From the NCBI RefSeq assembly GCF_002855515.1, contig NZ_PKRP01000001.1, forward strand, positions 310,001-374,000: 64,000 nucleotides of DNA, read 5' to 3'. The translations under genes and the position numbers were made by a program. Under the pieces are notes generated by a model, which was not told the origin of the DNA, ran no database searches, and saw only the letters and a list, made by a program, of their open reading frames with translations. Position 1 is the stretch's first letter. The number at the start of each line of letters is the position of its first letter. Shown here one piece after another: positions 1 to 9,255 of this stretch. This DNA is from Rhizobium sp. TH135. GTDB taxonomy: Bacteria > Pseudomonadota > Alphaproteobacteria > Rhizobiales > Rhizobiaceae.

Positions 1-1
1 G

Positions 2-130
2 AATGTCGACATGGTCTGGGCCGAGATTGCGGTTGCCGCACTCGCCGGCTCGGTCTTCTACGGATTGGTGGCACTGGCAGAACGCCGGGTCACCTTCTGG
101 CATCCGTCCGTCCGTGGTGGACGGTCGTGA
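2..130 (+). CDS. ABC transporter permease, C-terminal fragment
   Basis: Only the last 42 codons are inside the window, so the 5' end is missing. The readable tail holds a hydrophobic stretch (about residues 6-25 of the fragment) followed by a short basic end, as in the last membrane helix of BPD-type permeases of the SsuC/ThiX family. It ends 30 bp before a substrate-binding protein gene on the same strand. It is therefore most likely the membrane component of that importer. The family assignment rests mainly on this neighbour. Confidence 0.6.
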   Translation, partial: NVDMVWAEIAVAALAGSVFYGLVALAERRVTFWHPSVRGGRS

Positions 131-160
131 ACTGAACCAACAAAAAAAGAGGGAACTGAA

Positions 161-1153
161 ATGACAATCAAACTCGCATCCCTGCTGCTGGCTGCCGCGG
201 TCTCCTTGACCGCCATGCAGGCCGCCGCTGCCGACAAGGTGACGCTGCAGCTGAAGTGGGTAACCCAGGCCCAGTTCGCGGGCTATTACGTCGCGAAAGA
301 CAAGGGCTTCTACGAAGAAGAAGGCCTCGACGTTGAAATCAAGCCGGGCGGCCCAGACATCGCACCTCCGCAGGTTCTGGCCGGTGGCGGCGCAGATGTC
401 ATCGTCGACTGGATGCCGTCGGCTCTGGCCACCCGCGAAAAGGGCGTTCCGCTGGTCAACATCGCCCAGCCCTTCAAGTCCTCGGGCATGATGCTGACCT
501 GCCTCAAGGAAACCGGCATCACCAAGCCGGAAGACTTCAAGGGCAAGACGCTCGGCGTCTGGTTCTTCGGCAACGAATATCCCTTCCTGTCCTGGATGAG
601 CACGCTCGGTATCAAGACCGACGGTTCGGAAGGCGGCGTGACTGTTCTCAAGCAGGGCTTCAACGTCGACCCGCTTCTCCAGAAGCAGGCAGCCTGCATC
701 TCGACCATGACCTACAACGAGTACTGGCAGGTCATCGATGCCGGCATCAAGGCGGAAGACCTCGTGACCTTCAAGTATGAAGACGAAGGTGTGGCGACCC
801 TCGAAGACGGTCTCTACGTCCTCGAAGACAAGCTCGCCGACCCGGCCTTCAAGGAAAAGATGGTCAAGTTCGTCCGCGCTTCGATGAAGGGTTGGAAATA
901 TGCCGAAGCCAATTCGGACGAAGCTGCTGAAATCGTGCTCGAGAACGACGCCTCCGGCGCCCAGACCGAAGCCCATCAGAAGCGCATGATGAGCGAAGTC
1001 GCCAAGCTGACTGCTGGCTCTAACGGCACGCTCGACAAGGCCGACTATGACCGCACGGTCAAGACCCTGCTCGGCGGCGGTTCGGATCCGGTGATCACCA
1101 AGGAGCCGGCCGGTGCCTTCACGACCGAGATCACTGACGCGGCCCTGAAATAG
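161..1153 (+). CDS. ABC transporter substrate-binding protein, NMT1/THI5-like
   Basis: A 330-residue periplasmic binding protein. It has a signal peptide (about residues 1-24, ending AAAA-D), then the family's typical opening: LQLKW, a QAQFAGYY stretch and a KDKGFYEEEGLDVEI segment. A well-placed GAGGGAAC ribosome binding site precedes the ATG. Relatives deliver pyrimidine thiamine precursors, sulfonates, or pyrimidine and hydantoin-like compounds, and the sequence alone does not choose between these. It follows the permease fragment and is followed by a strong terminator, so it is the last gene of its operon. Confidence 0.8.
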   Translation: MTIKLASLLLAAAVSLTAMQAAAADKVTLQLKWVTQAQFAGYYVAKDKGFYEEEGLDVEIKPGGPDIAPPQVLAGGGADVIVDWMPSALATREKGVPLVNIAQPFKSSGMMLTCLKETGITKPEDFKGKTLGVWFFGNEYPFLSWMSTLGIKTDGSEGGVTVLKQGFNVDPLLQKQAACISTMTYNEYWQVIDAGIKAEDLVTFKYEDEGVATLEDGLYVLEDKLADPAFKEKMVKFVRASMKGWKYAEANSDEAAEIVLENDASGAQTEAHQKRMMSEVAKLTAGSNGTLDKADYDRTVKTLLGGGSDPVITKEPAGAFTTEITDAALK

Positions 1154-1178
1154 TCTTGGCGGACCACAGCGAATAAAG

Positions 1179-1206
1179 GACACGGGGAACAATCCCCGTG
1201 TCTATT
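1179..1206 (+). terminator. Rho-independent terminator after the binding-protein gene
   Basis: A perfect 10-bp stem, GACACGGGGA at 1179-1188 and TCCCCGTGTC at 1193-1202, with an ACAA loop, is followed by the short T-containing tail TATTT. It lies 25 bp after the stop codon. Confidence 0.8.
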
Positions 1207-1472
1207 TGTAGGTTTTACTGATCATTTTCTGTCGCCGGGACTGGCAAATCGGCAACACCATCGTTCTATATTGAACTATTTTCACAAGCGCATCGCAAAT
1301 GGCCGTTAAGCCTCTTGCAAGGGGTTTTGCGATCCCCCACCTCTTCATCTGGGTTCAGATGCCGAAAAGTTGAAAACAGCGTATGAGTGTCGTTAACGAC
1401 GCTGTGAGCCGATCCGGCTGACAAGACGTAATGCTTTCAAAACTGGTCTTATCATTCTCTGGGAAGGGTCTC
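1207..1472. promoter_or_regulatory. Intergenic leader of the RND efflux operon with a perfect 12-bp palindrome
   Basis: This noncoding stretch holds a 12-bp palindrome, GTCGTTAACGAC, at 1389-1400, about 73 bp before the chosen start of the adaptor gene. It is a plausible repressor operator. A longer-range inverted repeat, ATCGCAAA at 1292-1299 and TTTGCGAT at 1326-1333, lies further upstream. No promoter hexamers are convincing and no regulator gene is adjacent. Confidence 0.4.
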
Positions 1473-2657
1473 ATGTTTCGAAACGCGAGCGCGAAGTCCG
1501 TGCTGATGGTTGCCACTCTGTCGCTGGCGGCCTCGGTCGCAATTGCCCAGGAACAGCCGGCGGCACCAGCGCAGAACCTCCCGGCCATTATCGTCACAGC
1601 GGCTGAGAGCCGTGACCTCGTCGACAGGGTCGTCTCCACCGGCACATTGCGCGCCGAGGAAGAGGTGCAGATCCAGCCTCAGGTCGAGGGTCTGCAGATC
1701 CAGTCCCTGAACGCCGATGTCGGCGACACCGTGCAGGCCGACGCGGTGGTCGCGAAGCTGAGCGAAGACACACTCCTGCTTCAGCGCAGCCAGTATCTCG
1801 CCAACCGCGCAAAGGCGGAAGCCGCCCTTGCCCAGTATCAGGCGCAGTTGGTGGAAGCCGAAGCGAGCCTCAACGACGCCCAGCGTCAGTTTGAACGTGC
1901 AACGCGTCTGGTCTCATCAGGTTCCGTCTCCACCTCACAAAAAGAGCAGGCCGAAACGTCGCTCGCCAGCGCGACCGCCCGGGTCGAGACCGCCCGCCAG
2001 GCGATCACCGTCGCTGAAGCCGACATCAAGGTCGTCGACACGCAGATTGCCGATACCGATCTCCGCCTTGCCCGCACCGACATCAAGTCGCCGGTCACAG
2101 GCACCATTTCGGTGCGCAACGCCCGGATCGGCGCCATCGCAACCGGCGCCGGCCAGCCGCTCTTCACGGTCATCCGCGACGGGCAGATCGAACTGGTGGC
2201 GGATGTCCCGGAAAATGATATCCTGCGCCTCAAGCAGGGCCAGAAGGCAGCCGTGACGATTGCTGGCAGCACGCAACCCCTCACAGGGTCTGTGCGCCTC
2301 ATCTCCCCGGTCGTCGATCCGGTCACCCGTCTGGGCGCGGTTCATATCGCACTCGACGACGATCTGGCCGCCCGGTCGGGCATGTATGGCAGCGCCGCGA
2401 TCATTGTCAGCGAAGCAAAGGGGATCGCCTTGCCGCTGTCTGCGATCACCACCGAAGGCGGCAAGACGACGGTGCGCAAGGTTCTAGACGGAACCGTGCA
2501 GATGGTCGAGATCAAGACGGGCATCCAGGACGGGTCCTACATTCAGGTGACCGAAGGCCTCGATGAAGGCGACAAGGTCGTCGCAAAGGCGGGCGTGTTT
2601 GTCCGCGACGGGGACAAGATCAACCCCGTGGAAGACACCAGCAGCGTTTCCAACTGA
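1473..2657 (+). CDS. RND efflux periplasmic adaptor (membrane fusion protein)
   Basis: A 394-residue HlyD/AcrA-type adaptor linking an inner-membrane RND pump to an outer-membrane channel. The ATG at 1473 is preferred over the one at 1431: a GGGAAGG ribosome binding site precedes it and the protein then begins directly with a clean signal peptide ending at VAIAQ. After it come a lipoyl half-motif (EEEVQIQPQVEG), a long alpha-helical hairpin rich in Ala, Gln and Glu (about residues 85-200), the second lipoyl half (DIKSPVTGTI) and beta-barrel domains. It is 14 bp ahead of the pump gene, so the two are co-transcribed. No TolC-like channel gene is adjacent. Substrate unknown. Confidence 0.9.
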   Translation: MFRNASAKSVLMVATLSLAASVAIAQEQPAAPAQNLPAIIVTAAESRDLVDRVVSTGTLRAEEEVQIQPQVEGLQIQSLNADVGDTVQADAVVAKLSEDTLLLQRSQYLANRAKAEAALAQYQAQLVEAEASLNDAQRQFERATRLVSSGSVSTSQKEQAETSLASATARVETARQAITVAEADIKVVDTQIADTDLRLARTDIKSPVTGTISVRNARIGAIATGAGQPLFTVIRDGQIELVADVPENDILRLKQGQKAAVTIAGSTQPLTGSVRLISPVVDPVTRLGAVHIALDDDLAARSGMYGSAAIIVSEAKGIALPLSAITTEGGKTTVRKVLDGTVQMVEIKTGIQDGSYIQVTEGLDEGDKVVAKAGVFVRDGDKINPVEDTSSVSN

Positions 2658-2671
2658 AGGGCGACGACGCC

Positions 2672-5600
2672 ATGAATTTCTCTGCATGGTCCATCCGCAA
2701 TCCGATTGCGCCGATCCTGGCCTTCTTCCTCCTGATGGTCGTCGGCATCCAGTCGTTTTATGCGTTGCCGATCACCCGGTTTCCGAACATCGACGTTCCC
2801 CTGGTGGCGATCACCGTCGGCCAGAGCGGCGCCTCCCCGGCTGAACTCGAAAGCCAGGTGACGAAGGAAGTCGAAGACGCGGTGGCCTCGATCACCGGCG
2901 TGGACGAAATCAATTCGACCGTCACGGACGGCCAGTCCCAGACTGTCGTCATGTTCCGCATGGAAGTCCCGACCGAACAGGCGGTGCAGGACGTCAAGGA
3001 CGCGATCGACCAGATCCGCGGCGACCTGCCGGCCTCCGTCGATGAACCCATCGTCACCAAGGTCGACGTCGAAGGTCAGGCGATCCAGAGCTTCGCCGTC
3101 TCCTCGCCCAACATGAATCTCGCCGAGCTGTCCTGGTTCGTCGACGACACCGTCAAGCGCGCCCTCCAGGGCCAGCCCGGCATCGGCCGTGTCGACCGTT
3201 ACGGCGGCGCTGATCGCGAAGTTCGCGTCGAGCTCGATCCCAACCGTCTCGATGCACTGGGCGTCACGGCATCCGACATTTCGAGCCAGCTCAAGGGCAC
3301 CAATGTCGACCTCGGCTCCGGTCGTGGTCAGGTGGCGGGTGCTGAGCAGTCGATCCGCACCCTGGGCGACAACCGCGATGTCGAAAGCCTCGCCAATTCG
3401 ACGATCGCCCTCCCCGGCGGACGCTTCGTCAAGCTGTCCGAAATCGGTCGTGTCACCGACACCTATGAAGAGCCCAAGTCCTTCGCGCGCCACGACGGTA
3501 AGCCCGTCGTCTCCTTCGCCGTCTTCCGCGCCAAGGGTGCGAGCGAAGTGACGGTTGCCGAAACCGTCGCGGAAAGCCTTGCCACGGTGCGTGCCGAGAA
3601 CCCCGACGTCCAGATCGAGATGATCGACGACTCGGTCTACTTCACCTACGGCAACTACGAAGCGGCAATGCACACCCTCGTCGAGGGCGCGATCCTCGCG
3701 GTCATCGTGGTGCTTCTCTTCCTGCGCAACTGGCGCGCGACGCTGATCTCGGCAGTCGCCTTGCCGCTTTCGGCGATCCCGACCTTCTGGGTCATGGACC
3801 TGATGGGCTTCTCGCTGAACCTCGTCTCGTTCCTGGCGCTGACGCTGGCGACCGGTATTCTCGTCGACGACGCGATCGTCGAGGTGGAAAACATCGCCCG
3901 ACACATCAAGATGGGCAAGACACCCTACCGGGCAGCGATCGAAGCCGCCGACGAAATCGGTCTGGCCGTCATCGCGACGACCTTCACGATCATCGCGGTC
4001 TTCGTGCCGGTGTCCTTCATGCCCGGCATTCCGGGCCAGTACTTCATCCAGTTCGGCCTGACGGTGGCCTTCTCCGTCTTCTTCTCGCTGCTTGTAGCGC
4101 GTCTCATCACGCCGATGATGGCCGCCTACCTGATGCGGGCAGAAGACGCGATGGACGACCATCACGACAACGACAGCCTGCCGCTCAAGATGTACACCCG
4201 CATCGTCCGGGCAACGACCGGCGGCTGGGCACCGCAGTTCCTGCGGAACTGGGGTGAGCGGGTCGAGCGCCAGAGCGAAAAGTCGGAAACCCCGGCCGGC
4301 AAGTTCGTGCATTTCATGTTCGCCCGCGTCGGCTTTGGCTGGGTATCCCGTCTGCTGACGCTTGCCGCCGCCATCCTTTTCCTGATCGGCTCGATCGTCC
4401 TCCTGTCGGGCGTTCCCGGCAGCTTCATTCCGCCGGAAGATGCAGGCCGTATCGTGCTCTCCGTCGAGCTGCCACCAAACGCCACTCTCGAAGAAACCGA
4501 GCGCAAGACGGATGCGATCTATGCTGCGATCCAGGATGTGCCAGACGTCGCCAGCATCTTCATCCTCGGCGGTTCCTCGCCGCGCGGCGATTTGGAACTG
4601 CGCCGCGCCAGCGTCACGATGAACCTCGATCGCATCGATCATTCGCTGGCCAAGACCCTCGTCAACAAGGGTCTAGGCGGCCTGCCTTTGATCGGCGAAT
4701 ACCTGCCGAAGCTGCCCGAAAACGGTCGTGTGCGCCCTCAGTGGGACGTCGAGGAAGAGGTTTTCGCCAAGCTCGCCTCGATCCCAGACATCCGCATCAC
4801 CAAGCTCAATGACCGTGGCGAACGCGACATCACCTTCAACTTCCTGTCGAAGAACGAGGAAGAGCTGAACCAGGCAGTCGGCATCCTCGAGGCCAAGCTG
4901 CGCCAGGTGCCGGAACTCGCCAATGTCAGCGCCGACGGCGCCCTGCCCCGTCCGGAACTGCAGATCCGCCCGCGTGCGGATGAAGCAGCCCGCCTTGGGA
5001 TCACCGCTCAGCAGATTGCCCAGACGGTTCGCGTTGCCACCATCGGTGACGTCGATGCCGCGCTACCGAAGATCTCGCTCGATAACCGGCAGATCCCGAT
5101 CCGCGTCCAGGCGTCGACCGATTTGCGCACCGATCTGGCTGCCATTCGCTCCCTTAAGGTGCGCACCGCAAGTGGTGCGACGGTTCCGCTCTCGAGCGTC
5201 GCCGATATCGACTACGCGGAAGGCGTCTCGTCCATCAAGCGCAACGACCGCAACCGCGTCGTTTCGATCGGTGCCGGCCTGCCGCAGGGCGTCGCACTCG
5301 ACACCGCGACCAACGCCTTCCGCGATACCGTGGCAAGCGCCGAGATCCCGGAAAGCGTGCGACTGGCTGAAAGCGGTGACGCCAAGATCCAGGCCGAGAT
5401 GCAGCAAAGCTTCGTCAACGCCATGATCCTCGGCCTGCTCCTGGTGCTGACGGTGCTGATCCTGCTCTTCAAGGACGTGATCCAGCCCTTCACCATCCTG
5501 TTCTCGCTGCCGCTCGCGATCGGCGGCGTGGCAGTCGCGCTGATCCTGACGAACAACGCGCTCTCCATGCCCGTACTGATCGGCATCCTGATGCTGATGG

Positions 5601-6109
5601 GCATCGTGACGAAGAACGCCATCCTTCTGGTCGACTTCGCCATCGAAATGCGGCGTCAGGGCATGCATCGCCTCGAAGCCATGGTGGAGGCCGGCCGCAA
5701 GCGCGCCCGTCCGATCATCATGACCTCGATCGCCATGTCGGCGGGCATGTTGCCCTCGGCGCTGGGCGTTGGCGAAGGCGGCTCGTTCCGCGCACCGATG
5801 GCAATCGCCGTCATCGGCGGCATCATCGTCTCGACGGTGCTGAGCCTTGTGGTCGTGCCGGCCTTCTTCCTGATCCTCGACGACGTCTCCCGCCTGCTCG
5901 GCTGGATCTTCAGCCGCTTCGTCGGCAAGAAGGAAGAAGAGGAAGAGCCGCTCACACCGGAGGTTCTGTCCTTCCTCGCCCGCAAGAACGTGGCCGCGCT
6001 TGAAGCCGTTGAAAAGCGGATCTCCGCTGTCGAACGCAGCCAGCCGGTAAGCCGCAAGAACGACGGCAACGGCAACGTCATCAACCTTCCGCCGCTCGCA
6101 GCGGAATGA
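2672..6109 (+). CDS. RND efflux pump, inner-membrane permease
   Basis: A 1145-residue AcrB/MdtB-type proton-driven exporter. It has the standard plan: an N-terminal helix, a large periplasmic porter domain, a bundle of membrane helices (first bundle starting near residue 335), a second porter domain and a second bundle. The TM4 motif GILVDDAIVEVENIARH carries the paired aspartates of the proton relay. It is about 100 residues longer than classical pumps. The extra length comes from a charged loop in the middle (about residues 490-545, DDHHDND) and a hydrophilic C-terminal tail with a Glu-rich run. It is coupled to the adaptor upstream and ends at a strong terminator. Drug, metal or lipid specificity cannot be read. 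Confidence 0.92.
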   Translation: MNFSAWSIRNPIAPILAFFLLMVVGIQSFYALPITRFPNIDVPLVAITVGQSGASPAELESQVTKEVEDAVASITGVDEINSTVTDGQSQTVVMFRMEVPTEQAVQDVKDAIDQIRGDLPASVDEPIVTKVDVEGQAIQSFAVSSPNMNLAELSWFVDDTVKRALQGQPGIGRVDRYGGADREVRVELDPNRLDALGVTASDISSQLKGTNVDLGSGRGQVAGAEQSIRTLGDNRDVESLANSTIALPGGRFVKLSEIGRVTDTYEEPKSFARHDGKPVVSFAVFRAKGASEVTVAETVAESLATVRAENPDVQIEMIDDSVYFTYGNYEAAMHTLVEGAILAVIVVLLFLRNWRATLISAVALPLSAIPTFWVMDLMGFSLNLVSFLALTLATGILVDDAIVEVENIARHIKMGKTPYRAAIEAADEIGLAVIATTFTIIAVFVPVSFMPGIPGQYFIQFGLTVAFSVFFSLLVARLITPMMAAYLMRAEDAMDDHHDNDSLPLKMYTRIVRATTGGWAPQFLRNWGERVERQSEKSETPAGKFVHFMFARVGFGWVSRLLTLAAAILFLIGSIVLLSGVPGSFIPPEDAGRIVLSVELPPNATLEETERKTDAIYAAIQDVPDVASIFILGGSSPRGDLELRRASVTMNLDRIDHSLAKTLVNKGLGGLPLIGEYLPKLPENGRVRPQWDVEEEVFAKLASIPDIRITKLNDRGERDITFNFLSKNEEELNQAVGILEAKLRQVPELANVSADGALPRPELQIRPRADEAARLGITAQQIAQTVRVATIGDVDAALPKISLDNRQIPIRVQASTDLRTDLAAIRSLKVRTASGATVPLSSVADIDYAEGVSSIKRNDRNRVVSIGAGLPQGVALDTATNAFRDTVASAEIPESVRLAESGDAKIQAEMQQSFVNAMILGLLLVLTVLILLFKDVIQPFTILFSLPLAIGGVAVALILTNNALSMPVLIGILMLMGIVTKNAILLVDFAIEMRRQGMHRLEAMVEAGRKRARPIIMTSIAMSAGMLPSALGVGEGGSFRAPMAIAVIGGIIVSTVLSLVVVPAFFLILDDVSRLLGWIFSRFVGKKEEEEEPLTPEVLSFLARKNVAALEAVEKRISAVERSQPVSRKNDGNGNVINLPPLAAE

Positions 6110-6115
6110 TCAGAC

Positions 6116-6148
6116 AAGACCGGCCGCCGCAGATCGGCGGCCGGTCTT
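6116..6148 (+). terminator. Terminator of the RND operon
   Basis: A perfect 14-bp stem, AAGACCGGCCGCCG at 6116-6129 and its complement at 6135-6148, has a 5-nt loop. It starts 6 bp after the pump stop codon. The tail is only CTT, but the stem is very GC-rich. Confidence 0.8.
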
Positions 6149-6220
6149 GAGTGCCCTAGGCACCGCACATCCTCAAGTCACGCACAAGCCCGATGATGCA
6201 ACCTCTAAGCATTATTATTA

Positions 6221-6904
6221 TTGCGGATTATGAGGATTGCCTTGAGACCTTTCATCACGATCACCTTTTCCCTGCTCGCCGGCACAGCATCGGCTGGCGG
6301 TGCCATCAGCACGCCGGCGGCCTATCCCGTCGCCGCTCACGTCGAAACCGCGCCCTATGACTGGAGCGGTCGTTACGCAGGCATTGCCGGCGGCTACGGC
6401 TGGATGGACGGCTACTTCGAGCCTCCGGCGGGATACCCGCCGACTGAAGACCCGCTCAACGGCACGGTCCTCGGGGCCTTTGCCGGCGTCAGCGCGCAGT
6501 TCGACAACAACCTGGTTCTCGGCATCGATGGCGACGTCGAATACAACATTCAGGATGTGACTGTGACGGCGCAGTTCGGCACCTTCACCGGCGGCGCGGA
6601 CTGGCAGGGCTCCGCCCGCCTGCGCCTCGGCTATGCCTTCGATCGCCTGCTTATCTATACGACCGCCGGCTGGGCGGCCACGCATCTGGAAGCGGAGTAT
6701 ATCGGCGTGTCCACCACGACCGCGAGCTTCCACGGATACACGCTCGGCGCCGGCATGGACCATGCAGTCACGGACCGGATCTTCGGCCGTATCGATTATC
6801 GCTACAACGACTTCGGTACCGGCGAACTGGACTTCGGCGCAGCCTCGATCGGTGCCGACCTCACCCAGCACACCGTCAGATTCGGTCTCGGCGTGAAGTT
6901 CTAA
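6221..6904 (+). CDS. Outer-membrane beta-barrel protein (Omp25/Omp31-like)
   Basis: A 227-residue protein with an N-terminal signal peptide ending near TASAGG. It then shows alternating aromatic/hydrophobic strands typical of small 8-stranded barrels: WSGRYAGIAGGYGW, FAGVSAQFDNNLVLGIDGDVEY, GSARLRLGYAFDRLLIYTTAGWA, and a final VRFGLGVKF ending in phenylalanine, the usual BAM-recognised C terminus. This pattern matches the abundant porin-like Omp25/Omp31 family of Rhizobiales and Brucella. The start could also be the ATG at 6230. It is a single-gene unit between two terminator-like hairpins. Confidence 0.8.
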   Translation: MRIMRIALRPFITITFSLLAGTASAGGAISTPAAYPVAAHVETAPYDWSGRYAGIAGGYGWMDGYFEPPAGYPPTEDPLNGTVLGAFAGVSAQFDNNLVLGIDGDVEYNIQDVTVTAQFGTFTGGADWQGSARLRLGYAFDRLLIYTTAGWAATHLEAEYIGVSTTTASFHGYTLGAGMDHAVTDRIFGRIDYRYNDFGTGELDFGAASIGADLTQHTVRFGLGVKF

Positions 6905-6935
6905 TCCCCAGCCACAAAACAACGGCTCTCCATAA

Positions 6936-6963
6936 GCGGGCGCTTCGGCAACGGAGTGCCCGC
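6936..6963 (+). terminator. Possible terminator of the outer-membrane protein gene
   Basis: A hairpin with nine paired positions (one G-T wobble), GCGGGCGCT at 6936-6944 and AGTGCCCGC at 6955-6963, lies 32 bp after the stop codon. There is no T-run, so it may be only an RNA 3'-end stabiliser. Confidence 0.4.
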
Positions 6964-7012
6964 AGTCACGTCGTCGAACTGCATTCGACAATCGTCATAT
7001 GCCCATGGGGCT

Positions 7013-7026
7013 TTGATCGAAATCAA
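7013..7026. promoter_or_regulatory. FNR/FixK/DNR-type operator (TTGAT-N4-ATCAA)
   Basis: The sequence TTGATCGAAATCAA is an exact match to the consensus bound by Fnr, FixK and Dnr regulators, which respond to low oxygen or nitric oxide. It lies in the leader of the Crp/Fnr-family gene that starts about 120-190 bp downstream. This suggests autoregulation or control by another FixK-type protein. Confidence 0.65.
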
Positions 7027-7142
7027 TCCGAACTTGCTGCCACCGCGATAATGTGAATCGACTGGGAAGGGCAAAGATATCGGGACCTGCAGGAGATGCG
7101 CCGGTCCGATGCGGGGCCTTAACCCAATTCGGGTGAAAGCAG

Positions 7143-7886
7143 ATGCGACGATTGCAGCGCTGCATGCCTGGACACCGTGATGGATGGGGAGCCGTGAAAA
7201 CCGTGAACAAGATGCTGAGACTGAACTCGCGAGACAAGAATACGCTCCTGCGGACGTCCTTCTTGTCACAACTCGGCCCAACGGCCATGGCCTCGATGAT
7301 GGAGATCGCCAATATCTCCAACTTCGAAGCCCGAGACGTGCTGTTCCGCGAGGGAGAGCCCGCCGATTGCTTTTACAGCGTACTCAGCGGCTATGTGCGG
7401 CTCTACCGCCTGAACAAGGACGGCCGCGAGGCCGACATCCGCATCTGCGGTCCGGGAGACACCTTCGCCGAATGCCTGCTCGCTCTCGGCGACAAGTATC
7501 TCTACAACGCCCAGGCCGCTGAGACGGCGACGCTTGCCCGCTTCGATCTGCAGCGTGTCCGAGCGCTCGCCGAACACGAAAAAGATGTGGCGAAATCGAT
7601 CATCCGCTGCCTGTCTGACCATCTGCGCGCGACGATGGATTGCATCGCCAATGACCGTCTGCAGACCGCCCCCCAGCGCGTGGCTCATTATCTTCTGACC
7701 CATTGCGAAACCGAGGGCGGCCCGGCCGCGATCCGCCTGCCCTTCCAAAAGAGCCTGCTGGCCGGCAAGCTCGGCCTGGCACCCGAGGCGCTCTCGCGTG
7801 CCTTCTCGACGCTACGCCGCGTCGGCGTCATCGTCCGTGGACGGACGATCCATATCAGCGACGTGAGCGCGCTCAAGCAGATCTGA
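7143..7886 (+). CDS. Crp/Fnr-family transcriptional regulator (Dnr/FixK-like)
   Basis: A 247-residue regulator with a cyclic-nucleotide-binding-like beta barrel (about residues 45-135, GEPADCFYSVLSGYVRLYRL and GPGDTFAECLLAL), a long dimerisation helix and a C-terminal winged helix (LAGKLGLAPEALSRAFSTLRRVGVI). The recognition helix has the E-x-x-SR pattern of the family. No N-terminal four-cysteine iron-sulfur motif like that of true Fnr is present, so a Dnr, NnrR or FixK-type mode is more likely. The start is uncertain: 7143 is the longest ATG, but homology-like sequence begins near the ATG at 7212. It is convergent with ureG. Confidence 0.8.
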   Translation: MRRLQRCMPGHRDGWGAVKTVNKMLRLNSRDKNTLLRTSFLSQLGPTAMASMMEIANISNFEARDVLFREGEPADCFYSVLSGYVRLYRLNKDGREADIRICGPGDTFAECLLALGDKYLYNAQAAETATLARFDLQRVRALAEHEKDVAKSIIRCLSDHLRATMDCIANDRLQTAPQRVAHYLLTHCETEGGPAAIRLPFQKSLLAGKLGLAPEALSRAFSTLRRVGVIVRGRTIHISDVSALKQI

Positions 7887-7922
7887 GCGCGTCTCGTCCC
7901 AGATCTGTCTGCCGCCTCCTGC

Positions 7923-8534
7923 TCAGAGCCCCCCACTCTCCTGCAGGAAGCTGACGATCCGGTCGACGCCAGCACCACGTTTCAAGTCCGTGAAAACGAA
8001 GGGCCGCTCGGAGCGCATGCGGCCCGCATCCCGCTCCATGACGTCGAGATCGACACCGACATGCGGCGCAAGATCGGTCTTGTTGATGACAAGCAGATCC
8101 GACCGCGTGATCCCCGGCCCGCCTTTGCGCGGGATTTCCTCGCCCTGGCAGACCGAAATCACATAAAGGGTGATATCGGCGAGGTCAGGCGAGAAAGTCG
8201 CTGCCAGATTGTCGCCACCCGACTCGATGAAGACGATGTCGAGGTCCGGGATCCGGGCATTGAGATCGGCAATGGCCTTGAGGTTGATCGAGGCATCCTC
8301 GCGGATCGCCGTATGCGGACAGCCACCCGTCTCCACGCCCACTACGCGATCCGAAGTCAGAGCCTGCATGCGGATCAACGCATCGGCATCCTCGCGCGTG
8401 TAGATGTCATTGGTGACGACCGCGACGGAATAGTCGTCGCGCATTGCCTTGCAGAGCTTCTCCGTCAGCGCCGTCTTGCCGGATCCAACCGGTCCGCCGA
8501 TACCGACGCGAAGGGGACCATTCTTCGATTTCAT
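7923..8534 (-). CDS. ureG: Urease accessory GTPase UreG
   Basis: A 203-residue SIMIBI-class GTPase that supplies the energy for nickel insertion into urease, acting with UreD, UreF and UreE in the cytoplasm. Visible motifs are the P-loop GPVGSGKT, the metal-binding-type region [15 protein letters not shown] (the CPH nickel/zinc site of UreG), [17 protein letters not shown], and the guanine-specificity motif NKTD. The open frame extends upstream to 8717, but the ATG at 8534 starts exactly at the family's conserved N terminus. It is the last gene of the urease block, 28 bp after ureF. Confidence 0.96.
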   Translation of the reverse strand: MKSKNGPLRVGIGGPVGSGKTALTEKLCKAMRDDYSVAVVTNDIYTREDADALIRMQALTSDRVVGVETGGCPHTAIREDASINLKAIADLNARIPDLDIVFIESGGDNLAATFSPDLADITLYVISVCQGEEIPRKGGPGITRSDLLVINKTDLAPHVGVDLDVMERDAGRMRSERPFVFTDLKRGAGVDRIVSFLQESGGL

Positions 8535-8562
8535 GATGTTCGTCCTGTGTGAGCGCTTTCGC

Positions 8563-9255
8563 TTAGGATTGGAAAAGTCGGGAATACTGGATCTCGTGGC
8601 GCATGCTGAGCGTATCCGCAATGATCGTCGCCGATCCAAGATCGTCGAGACCGAGCCGCGCATAGGAGGAAGCCGCATTGAGGATCGGCGCCTCCGATAC
8701 GGCCAGGATCGAGACACCGCGGGTCTGGCCGATCACGCCGAGGCGGATAGCGACCGAGACATAGTGCGAGACCTGCGCATGCAGAAAGGCTGCGATCGCA
8801 TCGACCCTGTCGACGCCATGCGCCGCCGCCACGGCACCGACGGCGACACTATAGGGCACAGCCCCGGACAGCGCATCGATCACCGGATGCGGCCAGGCAG
8901 AAGCAGCCTGAACGAAGGCCTCGCCGAGGCGGGTAATCTCTGCATATCGCTCTGCCGATCCGGCAAGTGCCGTCGCGAGCGACACGATCTCATCTAGCGC
9001 CTGGCCCTCACTCTGCAGCCGATGCGCCTCGCCAAGCAGGACTGCATCATTGCGCATCCCGCCATCGCCAAGCAGCACCAAAAGCCAGGCCTCGAGGTCA
9101 GCACCACCCGCCACATGACCTTCGACGACGGCACTCTCCAGGCCGGCAGAATAGGAAAACCCGCCGATGGGGAAAGCCGGCGAAAGCCAGGCCATCAGCC
9201 GGAGCAGCGCCTGGCGGGCGGCAAGACCGTCTGCCGCCATCTCAGCCATGGCCAT
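8563..9255 (-). CDS. ureF: Urease accessory protein UreF
   Basis: A 230-residue all-helical maturation factor. It bridges UreD and UreG in the activation complex and gates GTP hydrolysis. Diagnostic segments are [21 protein letters not shown] near the N terminus, [45 protein letters not shown] and a C-terminal QTRGVSILA. The frame stays open to 9333. The start is either the ATG at 9255 or the one at 9249, and both overlap the His-rich end of ureE, which implies translational coupling. Confidence 0.94.
   Translation of the reverse strand: MAMAEMAADGLAARQALLRLMAWLSPAFPIGGFSYSAGLESAVVEGHVAGGADLEAWLLVLLGDGGMRNDAVLLGEAHRLQSEGQALDEIVSLATALAGSAERYAEITRLGEAFVQAASAWPHPVIDALSGAVPYSVAVGAVAAAHGVDRVDAIAAFLHAQVSHYVSVAIRLGVIGQTRGVSILAVSEAPILNAASSYARLGLDDLGSATIIADTLSMRHEIQYSRLFQS

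Noticed and set aside
2543-4642. A 699-residue open frame antisense to the RND adaptor/pump genes
   Set aside because: Its composition (runs of His, Arg, Asp, Gly) is typical of a frame opposite a GC-rich gene, and it overlaps a clear RND pump. No domain is recognisable.
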